A stretch of 64,000 bases of DNA from Lachnospiraceae bacterium M18-1 (GTDB lineage: Bacteria; Bacillota; Clostridia; Lachnospirales; Lachnospiraceae), in the NCBI GenBank assembly GCA_000403295.2, contig KE159605.1, positions 547,353 to 611,352 of the forward strand. The letters run 5' to 3'. Of this stretch, positions 8,401-17,534 are shown in pieces (position 1 is the first letter of the stretch; the number at the start of each line of letters is the position of its first letter). The position numbers and the translations under genes were made by a program. The notes under the pieces were generated by a model. That model saw only the letters and a list, made by a program, of their open reading frames with translations, had not been told where the DNA came from and did not search any database.

Positions 8401-9678
8401 TTATAACTGCTCTCCGTACATGGCCCGAATCTGCTGACGGATCCGCTGACGTTCCCGTCTGGCTTTTTCCAGCTTCTTTTTTCTTTTTCTTCGTACAGAC
8501 AGAACCTTTAAATAACTGACCAGAATAATATCCAGGGCAAAGAAAATGATCAGAGCAGTCTTCATAATGGCTTTCATAGAATAAGTGGTCTTCATGAGAT
8601 TCTTAAAACGCTCTGTCAGAGGCGGCTTCTCTTCCTGTTCCGCTTTCACAGCTTCCCCCTGAGTCTCTATTTCCGCTGATTCAGCCCGGTCGGATTCTTC
8701 TGCTTTCCCGGCATCTTCCGCTGGTCCGCTTTCTTCCTGCTTCTCCTCTTCTATCCGGGCCGCCGGAAAATTATAGGGCACCATCGTTTTATAGATATAA
8801 AATTTTCTGCTTCCGTCTCCATTATACACATTCACAACCGCGGCAAATACCCCCGGCTCCAGCTCACATATGGATTCCGGTTCATCCACAGTTCCGGCCT
8901 CCAGTCCAAAATCCAGCGGCGGACAGGATACCAGTTCCTTCCGTGAAATGGAATAGACATTCAGGAAATCACCGATCCCCAGCCCCAGCGTCAGAGGGAA
9001 GTTGATGATATAGTCTCCGCTGACACACAGATCCTGAAAATTATTTCCTTTCGAAGACCCTTCATATTTTCCCAGATCCTCGATCACCTGGAACTGGCTG
9101 TCCAAAATCTTAAAGCTGTACCCCCCGTCTACATTTGTCTGAATGATATAGCGGTCATTCTCCTCGTCATATCCGATTCCTAAAATATTATAATCATCCG
9201 CGATCTTTACCTTTTTTTTAAAGGACAGCGTATCCGCGTCCATCAAAAAAATACATCCGCGGTTTTCCGGGTTCAGATGCGTATACAAGGCAACGGCGAT
9301 CTCCCCGGTATTCGGATTATATGCCATCCCGTTGCCATGCTCATAGTTCCGTTCCACTACCCGCTTCGCCAGAGAATACTTCTCCACCTGATTCCCATGG
9401 ATATCCGTATCATTCCTGTAATATGCCTTTATGATGTCGGACTTCTCCGCACTGTCATCATAATTCTCGATCAGAATGATATAATCCTCTGTCACGCACA
9501 TCGACTGGATAACGCCTTTCGGACTTTCAATGTCATCTTCTATGATTTTTTCCCATGTTACTCCCTCAAACGCATCGTCTGATGCAATCTCTGCATGGAC
9601 CTCCAACGGTTCCCAGTTCCAAATGCACCATAATAACACAACACTAATGAGACCAGTGGCAAGCACTCCCCATTTCAT
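8401..9678 (-). CDS. Membrane-anchored protein of unknown function, beta-rich ectodomain
   Basis: Not recognised as a named family. 425 residues. A hydrophobic N-terminal segment (residues ~4-20) is followed by a ~300-residue region of short beta-type repeats (e.g. GMAYNPNTGEIAVA, GIGYDEENDRYII) that reads like a beta-propeller, then a Glu/Ala-rich spacer (~308-352), a second membrane helix (~372-390) and a strongly basic tail with RRKRKKK. An extracytoplasmic sensor or binding role is a guess. It has its own promoter and heads a likely operon with the methyltransferase. Confidence 0.7.
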   Translation of the reverse strand: MKWGVLATGLISVVLLWCIWNWEPLEVHAEIASDDAFEGVTWEKIIEDDIESPKGVIQSMCVTEDYIILIENYDDSAEKSDIIKAYYRNDTDIHGNQVEKYSLAKRVVERNYEHGNGMAYNPNTGEIAVALYTHLNPENRGCIFLMDADTLSFKKKVKIADDYNILGIGYDEENDRYIIQTNVDGGYSFKILDSQFQVIEDLGKYEGSSKGNNFQDLCVSGDYIINFPLTLGLGIGDFLNVYSISRKELVSCPPLDFGLEAGTVDEPESICELEPGVFAAVVNVYNGDGSRKFYIYKTMVPYNFPAARIEEEKQEESGPAEDAGKAEESDRAESAEIETQGEAVKAEQEEKPPLTERFKNLMKTTYSMKAIMKTALIIFFALDIILVSYLKVLSVRRKRKKKLEKARRERQRIRQQIRAMYGEQL

Positions 9679-9772
9679 TCAACATACTCCCTTTTTGTAA
9701 TCAATCTGCTCTGCAGGTTGATTGCCTGCCCGCTGTTTTATATAAAGGGCAGTTCCTGACTTTCCATGCTCT

Positions 9773-9801
9773 ATCATAGCATTCTGCCAAATCGTTGTAA
9801 A
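9773..9801 (-). promoter_or_regulatory. Sigma-A promoter for the 8401-9678 gene
   Basis: TTTACA (9801-9796), 17-base spacer, TATGAT (9778-9773) on the minus strand. Confidence 0.65.
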
Positions 9802-9810
9802 CAGATTTAT

Positions 9811-9842
9811 AAAAAAGATGCCAACTTTTATAAGCCGGCATC
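9811..9842 (-). terminator. Terminator of ilvE
   Basis: GATGCC (9817-9822) and GGCATC (9837-9842) with a run of six T on the minus strand after the stem. Confidence 0.75.
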
Positions 9843-9856
9843 CCATCTTTTTCCAG

Positions 9857-10882
9857 TTATTCGATTATATGAATCCACCCTTTAGGAGCTTCGATCTGTC
9901 CCATCTGGATACCAGTCAAAGTCTCGTATAGTTTCCGGGTCGTCTTGCCCATCTTCTCCATACCGCTGGGGAAGCAGATCTCTTTTCCGTGATCCACGAT
10001 CTTTCCTACCGGCGAGATCACTGCCGCTGTCCCGCAGAGCCCGCATTCCGCAAATTCCTCCAGCTCATCCAGGTATACGTCCCGTTCTTCTACTTCCAGC
10101 CCCAGGTAACGCTCCGCTACATACATCAGAGAACGTCTGGTAATGGATGGAAGGATGGTATCTGAATGGGGAGTCACGATCTTGTTCTCCTTTGTCACAA
10201 AGAGGAAGTTGGCCCCGCCAGTCTCCTCCACCTTGCTCCTGGTAGCGGAATCCGGATACAGATTTTCATCAAATCCATTGGCATGAGCGCTCACGATCGC
10301 ATGAAGGCTCATGGCATAGTTCAGTCCTGCCTTGATATGCCCGGTCCCACGCGGCGCGGCGCGGTCAAAATCAGACACACAGATTGTCAGAGGCTTGACA
10401 CCGCCCTTGAAATAGGGACCTACCGGGGTCGTAAATACACGGAACTGATACTCGTCCGCAGGCTTCACACCGATAACCGGATTGATACCGAACATATAGG
10501 GACGGATATACAGGGTAGCCCCGGAACCGTATGGAGGTACATATGCGGCATTCGCCTTCACCGTCTGCGTCACCGCATCCACAAAACGATCCGCCTCAAA
10601 CTGGGGCATCTCCATCCTGGCCGCGGAATCCATCATGCGCTGTCCATTCAGGTCCGGCCGGAAGGTCACGATCCGTCCGTCCTCTGTCGTATAAGCTTTC
10701 AGCCCTTCAAAGATTGTCTGCGCGTACTGCAGGACGCCGGCACATTCGTTCATGGTAATGTCCGCATCGTCAATGAGGGCACCCGCGTCCCACGCTCCGT
10801 CCTTATAATTGGAAACATACCGCTTATCGGTCTTCATATACCCAAAGCCCAGATTCTCCCAGTCAATCTTCTTTTTCTCCAT
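9857..10882 (-). CDS. ilvE: Branched-chain amino acid aminotransferase
   Basis: PLP-dependent fold-type IV transaminase for Leu, Ile and Val. About 341 residues, the longer IlvE subgroup. Visible: the NECAGVLQYAQTIFEGLKAY entry, the lysine region GTGHIKAGLNYAMS, and the PDSATRSKVEETGGANFLF and LCGTAAVISPVG segments. An upstream in-frame ATG exists at 10897, but GGAGGAG (10889-10895) lies between it and the ATG at 10882, so the latter is chosen. It has a promoter of its own and is separated from ilvN by a palindromic repeat. Confidence 0.95.
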   Translation of the reverse strand: MEKKKIDWENLGFGYMKTDKRYVSNYKDGAWDAGALIDDADITMNECAGVLQYAQTIFEGLKAYTTEDGRIVTFRPDLNGQRMMDSAARMEMPQFEADRFVDAVTQTVKANAAYVPPYGSGATLYIRPYMFGINPVIGVKPADEYQFRVFTTPVGPYFKGGVKPLTICVSDFDRAAPRGTGHIKAGLNYAMSLHAIVSAHANGFDENLYPDSATRSKVEETGGANFLFVTKENKIVTPHSDTILPSITRRSLMYVAERYLGLEVEERDVYLDELEEFAECGLCGTAAVISPVGKIVDHGKEICFPSGMEKMGKTTRKLYETLTGIQMGQIEAPKGWIHIIE

Positions 10883-10915
10883 CAGTATCTCCTCCATTCC
10901 TCTATAATAACAACC

Positions 10916-10944
10916 ATTATAATACCATCCCGGGCAAAATTCAA
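10916..10944 (-). promoter_or_regulatory. ilvE: Sigma-A promoter of ilvE
   Basis: TTGAAT (10944-10939), 17-base spacer and TATAAT (10921-10916) on the minus strand. Confidence 0.75.
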
Positions 10945-10986
10945 GAGTGCGCTCTGTTTTTTATACACTTTATCCCCTCCGGACAT

Positions 10987-11157
10987 TTACGATTCACAGC
11001 CGCTCAACATACATGCGCAAAACCGCTGCTTCGCAGCTCCCCTTTTGCTTATGTACGTTGAGTGACTGCTTCCAGCCGTATAACAATCTGAATACAGAGC
11101 CTTACAAGCGAGCTTGACAGCTCTGCATCCAGATTGTTACGCGGCTGTGAATCGTAA
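10987..11157. repeat. Palindromic intergenic element, family 2
   Basis: A 171-bp element with perfect 17-bp inverted ends TTACGATTCACAGCCGC (10987-11003) and its complement (11141-11157). Internal inverted pairs include CTCAACATACAT with ATGTACGTTGAG and AACAATCTG with CAGATTGTT. It starts three bases after the ilvN stop. The ends resemble those of family 1 (TTAC, two variable bases, TTCACA). No coding capacity. Confidence 0.7.
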
Positions 11158-11160
11158 CTT

Positions 11161-11670
11161 CTATCGCTCCATCATGCTGATGGATTCGATTCCTACGCTT
11201 CCTCCCCGGACTACTTCTATATTTTTAAATTCTTCCTTGAGAAGCTTCACCACCGCGTCATTCTTCGTCGCTGTCTGGACAAACTCCAGAAGGAGACTGT
11301 CTTTTCCGTAGTCAATGACCCTGGCCTTGAAGGTATCCGCGATCTGGAACAGTTCTGCCTTGTCGTCCCTGGTACATTTCTTCACTTTTACATAGAGGAT
11401 CTCCTTCATCCGAACAAAGACATCCGTAAAATCAATGACCTTGATCACCTCTACCATCCGATTGAGCTGCTTCTTGATCTGCTCAAAGGTTTCGTCGTCG
11501 CTGACTGTGGCTATCGTCATACGGGACACCGTGGGATCCTCCGTGGTGCCCACTGTCAGGCTGTCCAGGTTATAGGATTTTCCGGAAAACAGCCCGGAGA
11601 TCTTCGACAGCACACCTACCTGATTTTCCACGTATAACGAAATCCATCTTTTTTTGATACTATTATCCAT
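11161..11670 (-). CDS. ilvN: Acetolactate synthase regulatory (small) subunit
   Basis: Regulatory subunit of acetohydroxyacid synthase; binds valine for feedback control and stimulates IlvB. 169 residues. An N-terminal ACT domain (SLYVENQVGVLSKISGLFSGKSYNLDSL) and the typical C-terminal half (RVIDYGKDSLLLEFVQT) are clear. A GTG at 11682 is in frame, but AGAGGAG spacing favours ATG at 11670. It lies 94 bases after ilvB and is presumably cotranscribed with it. Confidence 0.94.
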   Translation of the reverse strand: MDNSIKKRWISLYVENQVGVLSKISGLFSGKSYNLDSLTVGTTEDPTVSRMTIATVSDDETFEQIKKQLNRMVEVIKVIDFTDVFVRMKEILYVKVKKCTRDDKAELFQIADTFKARVIDYGKDSLLLEFVQTATKNDAVVKLLKEEFKNIEVVRGGSVGIESISMMER

Positions 11671-11764
11671 CTCTGTTTTCACTCCTCTTTCACGCGGAAA
11701 GCCGGCCGCCGGCTTCTCCGCATACTATGGTATTTAGGAATCGTGTTCCATCTCAAAAATCCGG

Positions 11765-13483
11765 TCAGCAGTCCAGGATCATTTCCTCCAGCGTTCCGCC
11801 CGGCTGGATCATGGGATACACCATCTCTTCCGGATCTATGATAAATTCGATCAGGGTAGGCGTCTTCGTGTTTTTCTTGGCCTCTTCAAATGCTGCTGCG
11901 ACTGCTTCCCGCTCCGTTACCCGGATGCCCTTTGCCCCGTAGCTCTCCGCCAGCTTCACAAAGTCCGGCGTATAGACCGGCTTCTCCTCTCCGCCGGTCC
12001 TGCGGGTCAGCGCGCCGGCGCGCAGATCCGTCATACCATAGCGCTTTCCGTAAAACAGCTTCTGCCACTGCCGCACCATCCCCAGGTAGGTATTATTGAA
12101 TACACAGACAATGACAGGAAGCTCTTCCAGCACTGCGGTGGCAAACTCCTGAATATTCATCTGCATCCCGCCGTCGCCGGAGATCACAATGACCGGAGTA
12201 GCCGGATTGCCGAGCCTGGCCCCGATACCTCCCGGAAAGCCATAGCCCATCGTTCCCAAACCGCCGGACATGATCAGCTTCTTTTTCGCCGTGATTTCCG
12301 TATACTGGGCGGCAAACATCTGGTGCTGTCCTACGTCCGTCACCACAATGGCCTCCTCAAACTGACGGTTCATCTCGTCCAGTATATCCACCGGGCCCAG
12401 GCTCTTATGAGGACGCATAGCCAGCGGGTGCTCCTGTTTCCAGCCTTCAATCTCCTTAAGCCATTTTTTGGTATTGCAGCTTTCAACATACTCCTTCATC
12501 TTGATGACCGCTTCTTTCGCATCCGCCACGATCGGTATATCCACGGAAATATTTCTGGAAATGGATGCGGTGTCGATATCAATATGGACGATCTTTGCGT
12601 TGGGAGCAAAGGCATGGAGCTTACCGGTGATCCGGTCATTGAACCGGGTGCCGATGGAAAACAGAAGGTCGCACTCACTGACCGCCATATTTGCCGCATA
12701 GGCGCCGTGCATTCCCAGATTGCCGATAAACAGCGGATGGTCCGTGGGGATCGCCCCCCGCCCCATGACCGTGGTGATCACCGGCACACCGGTCTTGTCC
12801 ACCACCTCCGTGAACAATTCGTTGGCCTCTGCAATATTCACGCCTCCTCCTGCAAGAAACAGAGGACGCTTTGCTTTATGCAGCATCTTGATCGCGCGCT
12901 TGAGCTGCCCGATATGGACGTTGGTATTTGGCTTGTAGCCGCGGATATTCACATCCTTGGGATAATCCGCGCTCCCAAGCTCCGCCATCACATCCTTGGG
13001 CAGATCGATCAGCACCGGCCCCGGCCGGCCTGTCCGTGCTATATAAAAAGCTTCTTTGATGATCCTGCCCAGATCTGCCCGATTGCGGACTGTCACACCA
13101 TACTTGGTGATGCTTCTTGTGATCCCTACAATATCCACTTCCTGGAACGCGTCATTTCCGATGAGATGACGCGCCACCTGCCCGGTAAAACATACCAGGG
13201 GCACACTGTCATAATTAGCCGTTGCCAGCCCTGTCACCAGATTGGTGGCTCCCGGTCCGCTGGTGACCAGACAGACTCCGGTCCTACCCGTCGTCCTTGC
13301 ATAGGCATCCGCCTCATGCACCAGCGCCTGCTCATGCCGGGGAAGGATCACCCGGATATCGCTCTGCCTGTATAATTCATCGCTGATATCGATGGTACAG
13401 GCTCCCGGATAACCAAACAGGGTATCCACGCCTTCTTCTTTTAAAGCTTTTACCAACAATTTGTTGCCTGAAATCTGCCTCAT
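11765..13483 (-). CDS. ilvB: Acetolactate synthase catalytic (large) subunit
   Basis: Thiamine-diphosphate enzyme, first common step of branched-chain amino acid synthesis. 572 residues, normal length. Seen: GYPGACTIDI at the N-terminus, the catalytic Glu context RHEQALVHEADAYART, and the ThDP/Mg motif GDGGMQMNIQE...NN (residues ~430-460). ATG at 13483 has AGGAGG at 13491-13496; a GTG three bases earlier is poorly spaced. No T-box or leucine leader is visible in the 87 bases after rpsO, only the rpsO terminator, so expression may depend on read-through. Confidence 0.96.
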   Translation of the reverse strand: MRQISGNKLLVKALKEEGVDTLFGYPGACTIDISDELYRQSDIRVILPRHEQALVHEADAYARTTGRTGVCLVTSGPGATNLVTGLATANYDSVPLVCFTGQVARHLIGNDAFQEVDIVGITRSITKYGVTVRNRADLGRIIKEAFYIARTGRPGPVLIDLPKDVMAELGSADYPKDVNIRGYKPNTNVHIGQLKRAIKMLHKAKRPLFLAGGGVNIAEANELFTEVVDKTGVPVITTVMGRGAIPTDHPLFIGNLGMHGAYAANMAVSECDLLFSIGTRFNDRITGKLHAFAPNAKIVHIDIDTASISRNISVDIPIVADAKEAVIKMKEYVESCNTKKWLKEIEGWKQEHPLAMRPHKSLGPVDILDEMNRQFEEAIVVTDVGQHQMFAAQYTEITAKKKLIMSGGLGTMGYGFPGGIGARLGNPATPVIVISGDGGMQMNIQEFATAVLEELPVIVCVFNNTYLGMVRQWQKLFYGKRYGMTDLRAGALTRRTGGEEKPVYTPDFVKLAESYGAKGIRVTEREAVAAAFEEAKKNTKTPTLIEFIIDPEEMVYPMIQPGGTLEEMILDC

Positions 13484-13506
13484 CACTTGTCCTCCTTTAT
13501 AAATGT

Positions 13507-13541
13507 AAAAAACAGCCCTAAGCCGTTGATCAACTTAGGGC
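13507..13541 (-). terminator. Terminator between rpsO and ilvB
   Basis: GCCCTAAG (13515-13522) pairs with CTTAGGGC (13534-13541); on the minus strand the stem is followed by TGTTTTTT. It ends about 20 bases before the ilvB start, so it could also act as an attenuator for ilvBN. Confidence 0.8.
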
Positions 13542-13572
13542 GAATCTACCAGCTATAAAATTGTACAGAAAA

Positions 13573-13839
13573 TTATTTTCTCAATCCAAGCCTTTCGATC
13601 AGAGAACGGTATCTCTCAATGTCAATCTTCTTCAGATATGCCAGCAGGCCTCTTCTCTGGCCTACCATCTTCAGAAGGCCTCTTCTGGAGTGGTGATCCT
13701 TCGGATTCGCCTTGAAATGCTCGGTCAGCTCGTTGATCCTTGCTGTCAGGATCGCTACCTGTACCTCCGGTGATCCGGTATCTCCTTCGCTTCTTCCGTA
13801 TTCTTTGATGATTGCCTGTTTCTTCTCTCCTGAGATCAT
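13573..13839 (-). CDS. rpsO: 30S ribosomal protein S15
   Basis: 88 residues, the exact usual size; binds 16S rRNA early in 30S assembly. The [22 protein letters not shown] and [13 protein letters not shown] segments are diagnostic. AAGGAGG lies before the ATG. It has a promoter and a strong terminator, so it is probably a one-gene unit here. In many Firmicutes it lies next to pnp, but here it does not. Confidence 0.98.
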   Translation of the reverse strand: MISGEKKQAIIKEYGRSEGDTGSPEVQVAILTARINELTEHFKANPKDHHSRRGLLKMVGQRRGLLAYLKKIDIERYRSLIERLGLRK

Positions 13840-13934
13840 GTTGTATTCCTCCTTGAAATTCTAAATAATCGCCTGGTATTAGGTAATGGTTGGAGTTTTC
13901 CATTTACTGAACACCGGCTGTCTGATACCCGTAT

Positions 13935-13964
13935 ACTATAACATAGAATCCCCTTCACTGTAAA
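13935..13964 (-). promoter_or_regulatory. rpsO: Sigma-A promoter of rpsO
   Basis: TTTACA (13964-13959), 18-base spacer and TATAGT (13940-13935) on the minus strand, about 95 bases before the rpsO start. Confidence 0.65.
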
Positions 13965-13983
13965 GTGATAATTTTTAACATAT

Positions 13984-15630
13984 TTAATCCTCTTCCTCTT
14001 CCTCGAGCTCCTCCTGATTTTCCGGACGCAGGGCAAATGCAATGTTGGTCGCATGATCTCCCACACGCTCCAGACCGGAGATCACATCCGAGTAGAGCAC
14101 GCCGGCCTCCGGCGTACATTTTCCTTTTGTGAGCCGTTTGATATGCGCCTTGCGGAGCCGTTTTTCCTTCTCATCCACGGCGTCCTCCAGCCGAAGGATC
14201 TCCCGCATATACTCCAGGCTCTGGTTCGAAAACATATTAAACGCATAATCCAGCTGCCGGAGTACCATCTCCGTCATCTCCTGCATCTGCTTGACAGCCT
14301 TTTCACTGAACGGAATCTGTTTTTCAAACCGGCGCTTTGCCGAATCTGCAAAGTTCTCCGCATGATCGCCGATCCGTTCGATATCGTTGACCACATGGAA
14401 CAGGCCGCCGACCATCTTTCCATCGGCCATAGGGATGTCCAGCCCATTGATCTGCACAAGGTACGCAGTGATCTCCTGGTTCAGATAGTCAATATACTGC
14501 TCCCGCTCGTAGACCTCCTCGATCTTTTCCTGATCAGGGCTGCACAGGGCCTCCATGCTGACCCGCAGGTTTTCCTTTGCCAGCTCACCCATGTGCTGCA
14601 TCTCATGAATCGCATCGATCACGGCAGTCGCCGCGGAGATCGACTTATTTATATATTTCAGTTTATGTGTCTCCTCCTGTACCGCATCCTCACCCGGTAT
14701 GATGACATATGTCAGTCTCTCAATCCAGCCCATAAACGGAAACAGCAGCACCACTTCAAACACCTTGATCAGCGTATTCGCATTGGCTACCGCACGCCCC
14801 ACATCATTTCCGGATATTCTCATAAAGAGATCACAGATCGGCCTCAGAGCAGCCATCAGCATGGTGAACACGATCAAAGAGCCGATGATATTAAACAGCA
14901 AATGAATCCAGGCGGCACGCTTCGCATCTTTATTTCCGTTCAGGCTGACAAGCAGCGCGGAAATGCAGCAGCCCATGTTGCAGCCCAGGATCAGGAAAAA
15001 GCAGATTTCAAAGGCCAGCAGCCCCTGTGCAGCCATCAGGATGATGATCCCCACCGAAGCAGAAGCGCTCTGCAGCACCGCCGTTACCACAAATCCCAGC
15101 ATGATCGCCACCATTGGATTCCGCATAGACTGCAGCAGTTCCACAATCTGCGGGGAATCCTGCAGACCGGTCATTCTTTCTCCCATGGTACTCAGCCCCA
15201 TGAAAAGGATTCCAAATCCCAGCAAAACGATCCCGATCTTTTTCACATTCTGGTTCTCAAAAAACATATACATCACCGCGCCGATAATGACAAACAGCGG
15301 GGCGATCTCCGCCAGGTTGAACGCGATCAGCTGACCGGTCACCGTAGTGCCGATGTTGGCGCCAAGAATCGGACCCGCAGCCTGGGAAAGCTGCATCAGT
15401 CCGGAATTGACAAAGCTGACCACCATCACCGTAGTTGCATTGGAAGACTGTATGATCCCGGTAAAAACCAGTCCCACGATCATCCCGATAAAACGGTTCT
15501 GTGTAAAAAATTCCAGGATGGACCGCATCCTTGCGCCTGCCACCTGTTCCAGTCCGTCGCTCATCAGCTTCATCCCAAACAGGAACATTCCAAGTCCTCC
15601 AAACAACGAAATGATATTCGTAACACTCAT
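13984..15630 (-). CDS. Na+/phosphate cotransporter family protein with C-terminal PhoU domain
   Basis: 548-residue integral membrane protein of the NptA/YjbB type. Two inverted Na/Pi-cotransport repeats carry the family's QSSNATTVMVVSFVN and QSASASVGIIILM segments (residues ~60-75 and ~185-200). Around eight to ten membrane helices fill the first 320 residues. Residues ~335-540 form a PhoU-like helical domain and the end is a run of Glu/Asp. It is inserted between ribF and rpsO, which are adjacent in many relatives. Phosphate import or export is likely but the direction cannot be told. Confidence 0.88.
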   Translation of the reverse strand: MSVTNIISLFGGLGMFLFGMKLMSDGLEQVAGARMRSILEFFTQNRFIGMIVGLVFTGIIQSSNATTVMVVSFVNSGLMQLSQAAGPILGANIGTTVTGQLIAFNLAEIAPLFVIIGAVMYMFFENQNVKKIGIVLLGFGILFMGLSTMGERMTGLQDSPQIVELLQSMRNPMVAIMLGFVVTAVLQSASASVGIIILMAAQGLLAFEICFFLILGCNMGCCISALLVSLNGNKDAKRAAWIHLLFNIIGSLIVFTMLMAALRPICDLFMRISGNDVGRAVANANTLIKVFEVVLLFPFMGWIERLTYVIIPGEDAVQEETHKLKYINKSISAATAVIDAIHEMQHMGELAKENLRVSMEALCSPDQEKIEEVYEREQYIDYLNQEITAYLVQINGLDIPMADGKMVGGLFHVVNDIERIGDHAENFADSAKRRFEKQIPFSEKAVKQMQEMTEMVLRQLDYAFNMFSNQSLEYMREILRLEDAVDEKEKRLRKAHIKRLTKGKCTPEAGVLYSDVISGLERVGDHATNIAFALRPENQEELEEEEED

Positions 15631-15691
15631 TTGTATTTCCCCAACACTTTCTCTGCGTAAAAATTTCCAGCCTTATATGATTCTTTCCTAA

Positions 15692-16591
15692 TTACAGTCC
15701 AGAATGTGAAAAATATTCGCGCCCAAAACGGATATCCGCATCCACCCGGGCTTTTAACTCCTCCACAGAGCCGAACTTCTGCTCCGGACGTACAAAGGCA
15801 TGAAATTCCACCGTAACCTCTTTTCCATATACATCTCCGGCAAAGTCAAACGCATAGGCCTCTGCCAGGACTTTTGCTTCCTCCGCCACAGTCGGCTTCA
15901 CTCCCAGGTTCCCTATACCCGGATAGTATGCGTCTCCCACCTGTATCCGGCAGGCGTAAACGCCGAACCTGGGCAGGATTTTTTCCGGAGGTGGCGCCAC
16001 GTTCATGGTCGGAAAGCCCAGTGTCCGTCCCAGCCGCTTGCCATGCTCCACCCTTCCGGTGATCTGATAGGGATAGCCAAGCAAATCCCTGGCCAGTTCC
16101 ACTCTGCCTTCACCAAGCGCCTCCCGGACATACGTGCTGCTGATGACCCGGTCCCGGTACCGCTCCTTCTCTACCACATCCAGATGATATCCATAGGTAT
16201 CCGCATATCTTGCCAGCATATCCACATCCCCGCGTTTCTCATGGCCGAAACGGAAATCTGTTCCCACCACCACATAGGCCGCACGGAACCTCTCTGCCAA
16301 TATCTGACGGATAAAGTCTTCTGCTTCCATCTCCCGCAGCTCCCTGGTAAATGGGCAGGCGATCATAAGATCCACTTCGGACCGCAGCCGTTCTCGTTTC
16401 TCCCGTGCCGTCAAAAGAGAAGATTTTCCCATATCAAACGCACAGACGATGCTTTCCACATCCTCCGACGCATATTCCTTGACCTTGCTGATCAGCTTTT
16501 GATGTCCTCTGTGAAGTCCCTCGAATTTTCCCAATGTCACCGCCGAGGGCTTTTCACTCTGATAAGAATGAATCTCTGTCAAATACCGCAT
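15692..16591 (-). CDS. ribF: Bifunctional riboflavin kinase / FAD synthetase
   Basis: Makes FMN then FAD from riboflavin. 299 residues. The N-terminal nucleotidyltransferase domain has TLGKFEGLHRGHQKLI (a variant of the usual GxFDGxHxGH) and VVVGTDFRFGHEKRGD; the C-terminal kinase domain has GKRLGRTLGFPTMNVAPP. The reading frame extends further upstream, but ATG at 16591 with GGAGGA before it, one base after the truB stop, is the natural start. Last gene of the rimP-nusA-infB operon. Confidence 0.95.
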   Translation of the reverse strand: MRYLTEIHSYQSEKPSAVTLGKFEGLHRGHQKLISKVKEYASEDVESIVCAFDMGKSSLLTAREKRERLRSEVDLMIACPFTRELREMEAEDFIRQILAERFRAAYVVVGTDFRFGHEKRGDVDMLARYADTYGYHLDVVEKERYRDRVISSTYVREALGEGRVELARDLLGYPYQITGRVEHGKRLGRTLGFPTMNVAPPPEKILPRFGVYACRIQVGDAYYPGIGNLGVKPTVAEEAKVLAEAYAFDFAGDVYGKEVTVEFHAFVRPEQKFGSVEELKARVDADIRFGREYFSHSGL

Positions 16592-16592
16592 G

Positions 16593-17534
16593 TCAATCCT
16601 CCGCCGCCTCTGTATCCAGAAACATCTTCTCAACACGGAATACCTGTTTCCCCGCATGATACCGATAGATTCCGATAAAATGACGCTCCCGGTCATAAAC
16701 CCGCACCTGTTCCCCTTGCCGGAAACGGCTTTCTCCTTCCGGGACGTCCGGCTCCTGCCCGATCTGGCTTTCGGAAAATGGATTCCCATTGTAAACCAGG
16801 TTCTGATAGTCTTTCAGGATGCGGACCTCTTTCAGGTGCCCAAACACCGCGTCCACCGGCAGAAGCACCCGGGACAGATTCCCCTCTGCGCAGGCTTCTT
16901 CCACTTCCCCCAGCTTCATGCTGTCTTTCAGTTCAAAGCATCCTGCCTGCGTCCGAAGCAGGGCTTCCATACACCCTCCGCAGCCCAGTTCTCTGCCGAT
17001 ATCATGGCATAAGGTCCGGATATAAGTCCCTTTGGAACAGTGCACCCGCATTCGGACCCGTGGAAGTGAAACCTCCTGGATTGAGATCTCATGGATCGTT
17101 ACGTTTCGTTTCTTCCTCTCCACCTCAATCCCCTGACGGGCCAGCTCATAAAGCTTCTTCCCATTCACCTTCAGAGCAGAATACATAGGCGGAAGCTGTG
17201 CATATTCTCCTGTAAATCCCATAATACAGGCGCGGACCTCTTCCTCTGTCAGATGCCCGGTCTCTCCTTCCTCCAGGATCTGTCCGGTGATATCCTGTGT
17301 ATCCGTTGTCTTTCCAAGTAAAAGCACGGTCTCATAGGTCTTGCTCTGATCCGTCAGCATATCACACAGCCGGGTTGCTTTTCCCAGACAGACCGGAAGC
17401 ACGCCTTCCGCATCCGGATCCAGTGTTCCCGTATGTCCGATCTTTTTCTGCTTTACGATCCCCCGCAGCTTCGCCACCACATCATGGGATGTATAGCCCT
17501 TTTCTTTGTAAATATTTAAAATTCCGTTCCACAT
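16593..17534 (-). CDS. truB: tRNA pseudouridine(55) synthase
   Basis: Forms pseudouridine 55 in the tRNA T-loop. 313 residues. The catalytic Asp motif GTLDPDAEGVLPVCLGKATR is at residues ~36-55; the N-terminus GILNIYKEKGYTSHDVV and the RVHCSKGTYIRTLCHDIG segment are typical. The ATG overlaps the nrnA stop codon by one base (TGATG), indicating translational coupling. A C-terminal PUA-like extension (~245-300) is present. Confidence 0.96.
   Translation of the reverse strand: MWNGILNIYKEKGYTSHDVVAKLRGIVKQKKIGHTGTLDPDAEGVLPVCLGKATRLCDMLTDQSKTYETVLLLGKTTDTQDITGQILEEGETGHLTEEEVRACIMGFTGEYAQLPPMYSALKVNGKKLYELARQGIEVERKKRNVTIHEISIQEVSLPRVRMRVHCSKGTYIRTLCHDIGRELGCGGCMEALLRTQAGCFELKDSMKLGEVEEACAEGNLSRVLLPVDAVFGHLKEVRILKDYQNLVYNGNPFSESQIGQEPDVPEGESRFRQGEQVRVYDRERHFIGIYRYHAGKQVFRVEKMFLDTEAAED

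Noticed and set aside
13487..13572. T-box or leader peptide expected before ilvBN
   Set aside because: Only 86 bases are available and they hold the rpsO terminator; no specifier hairpin, T-box sequence or branched-chain-codon-rich peptide is visible.
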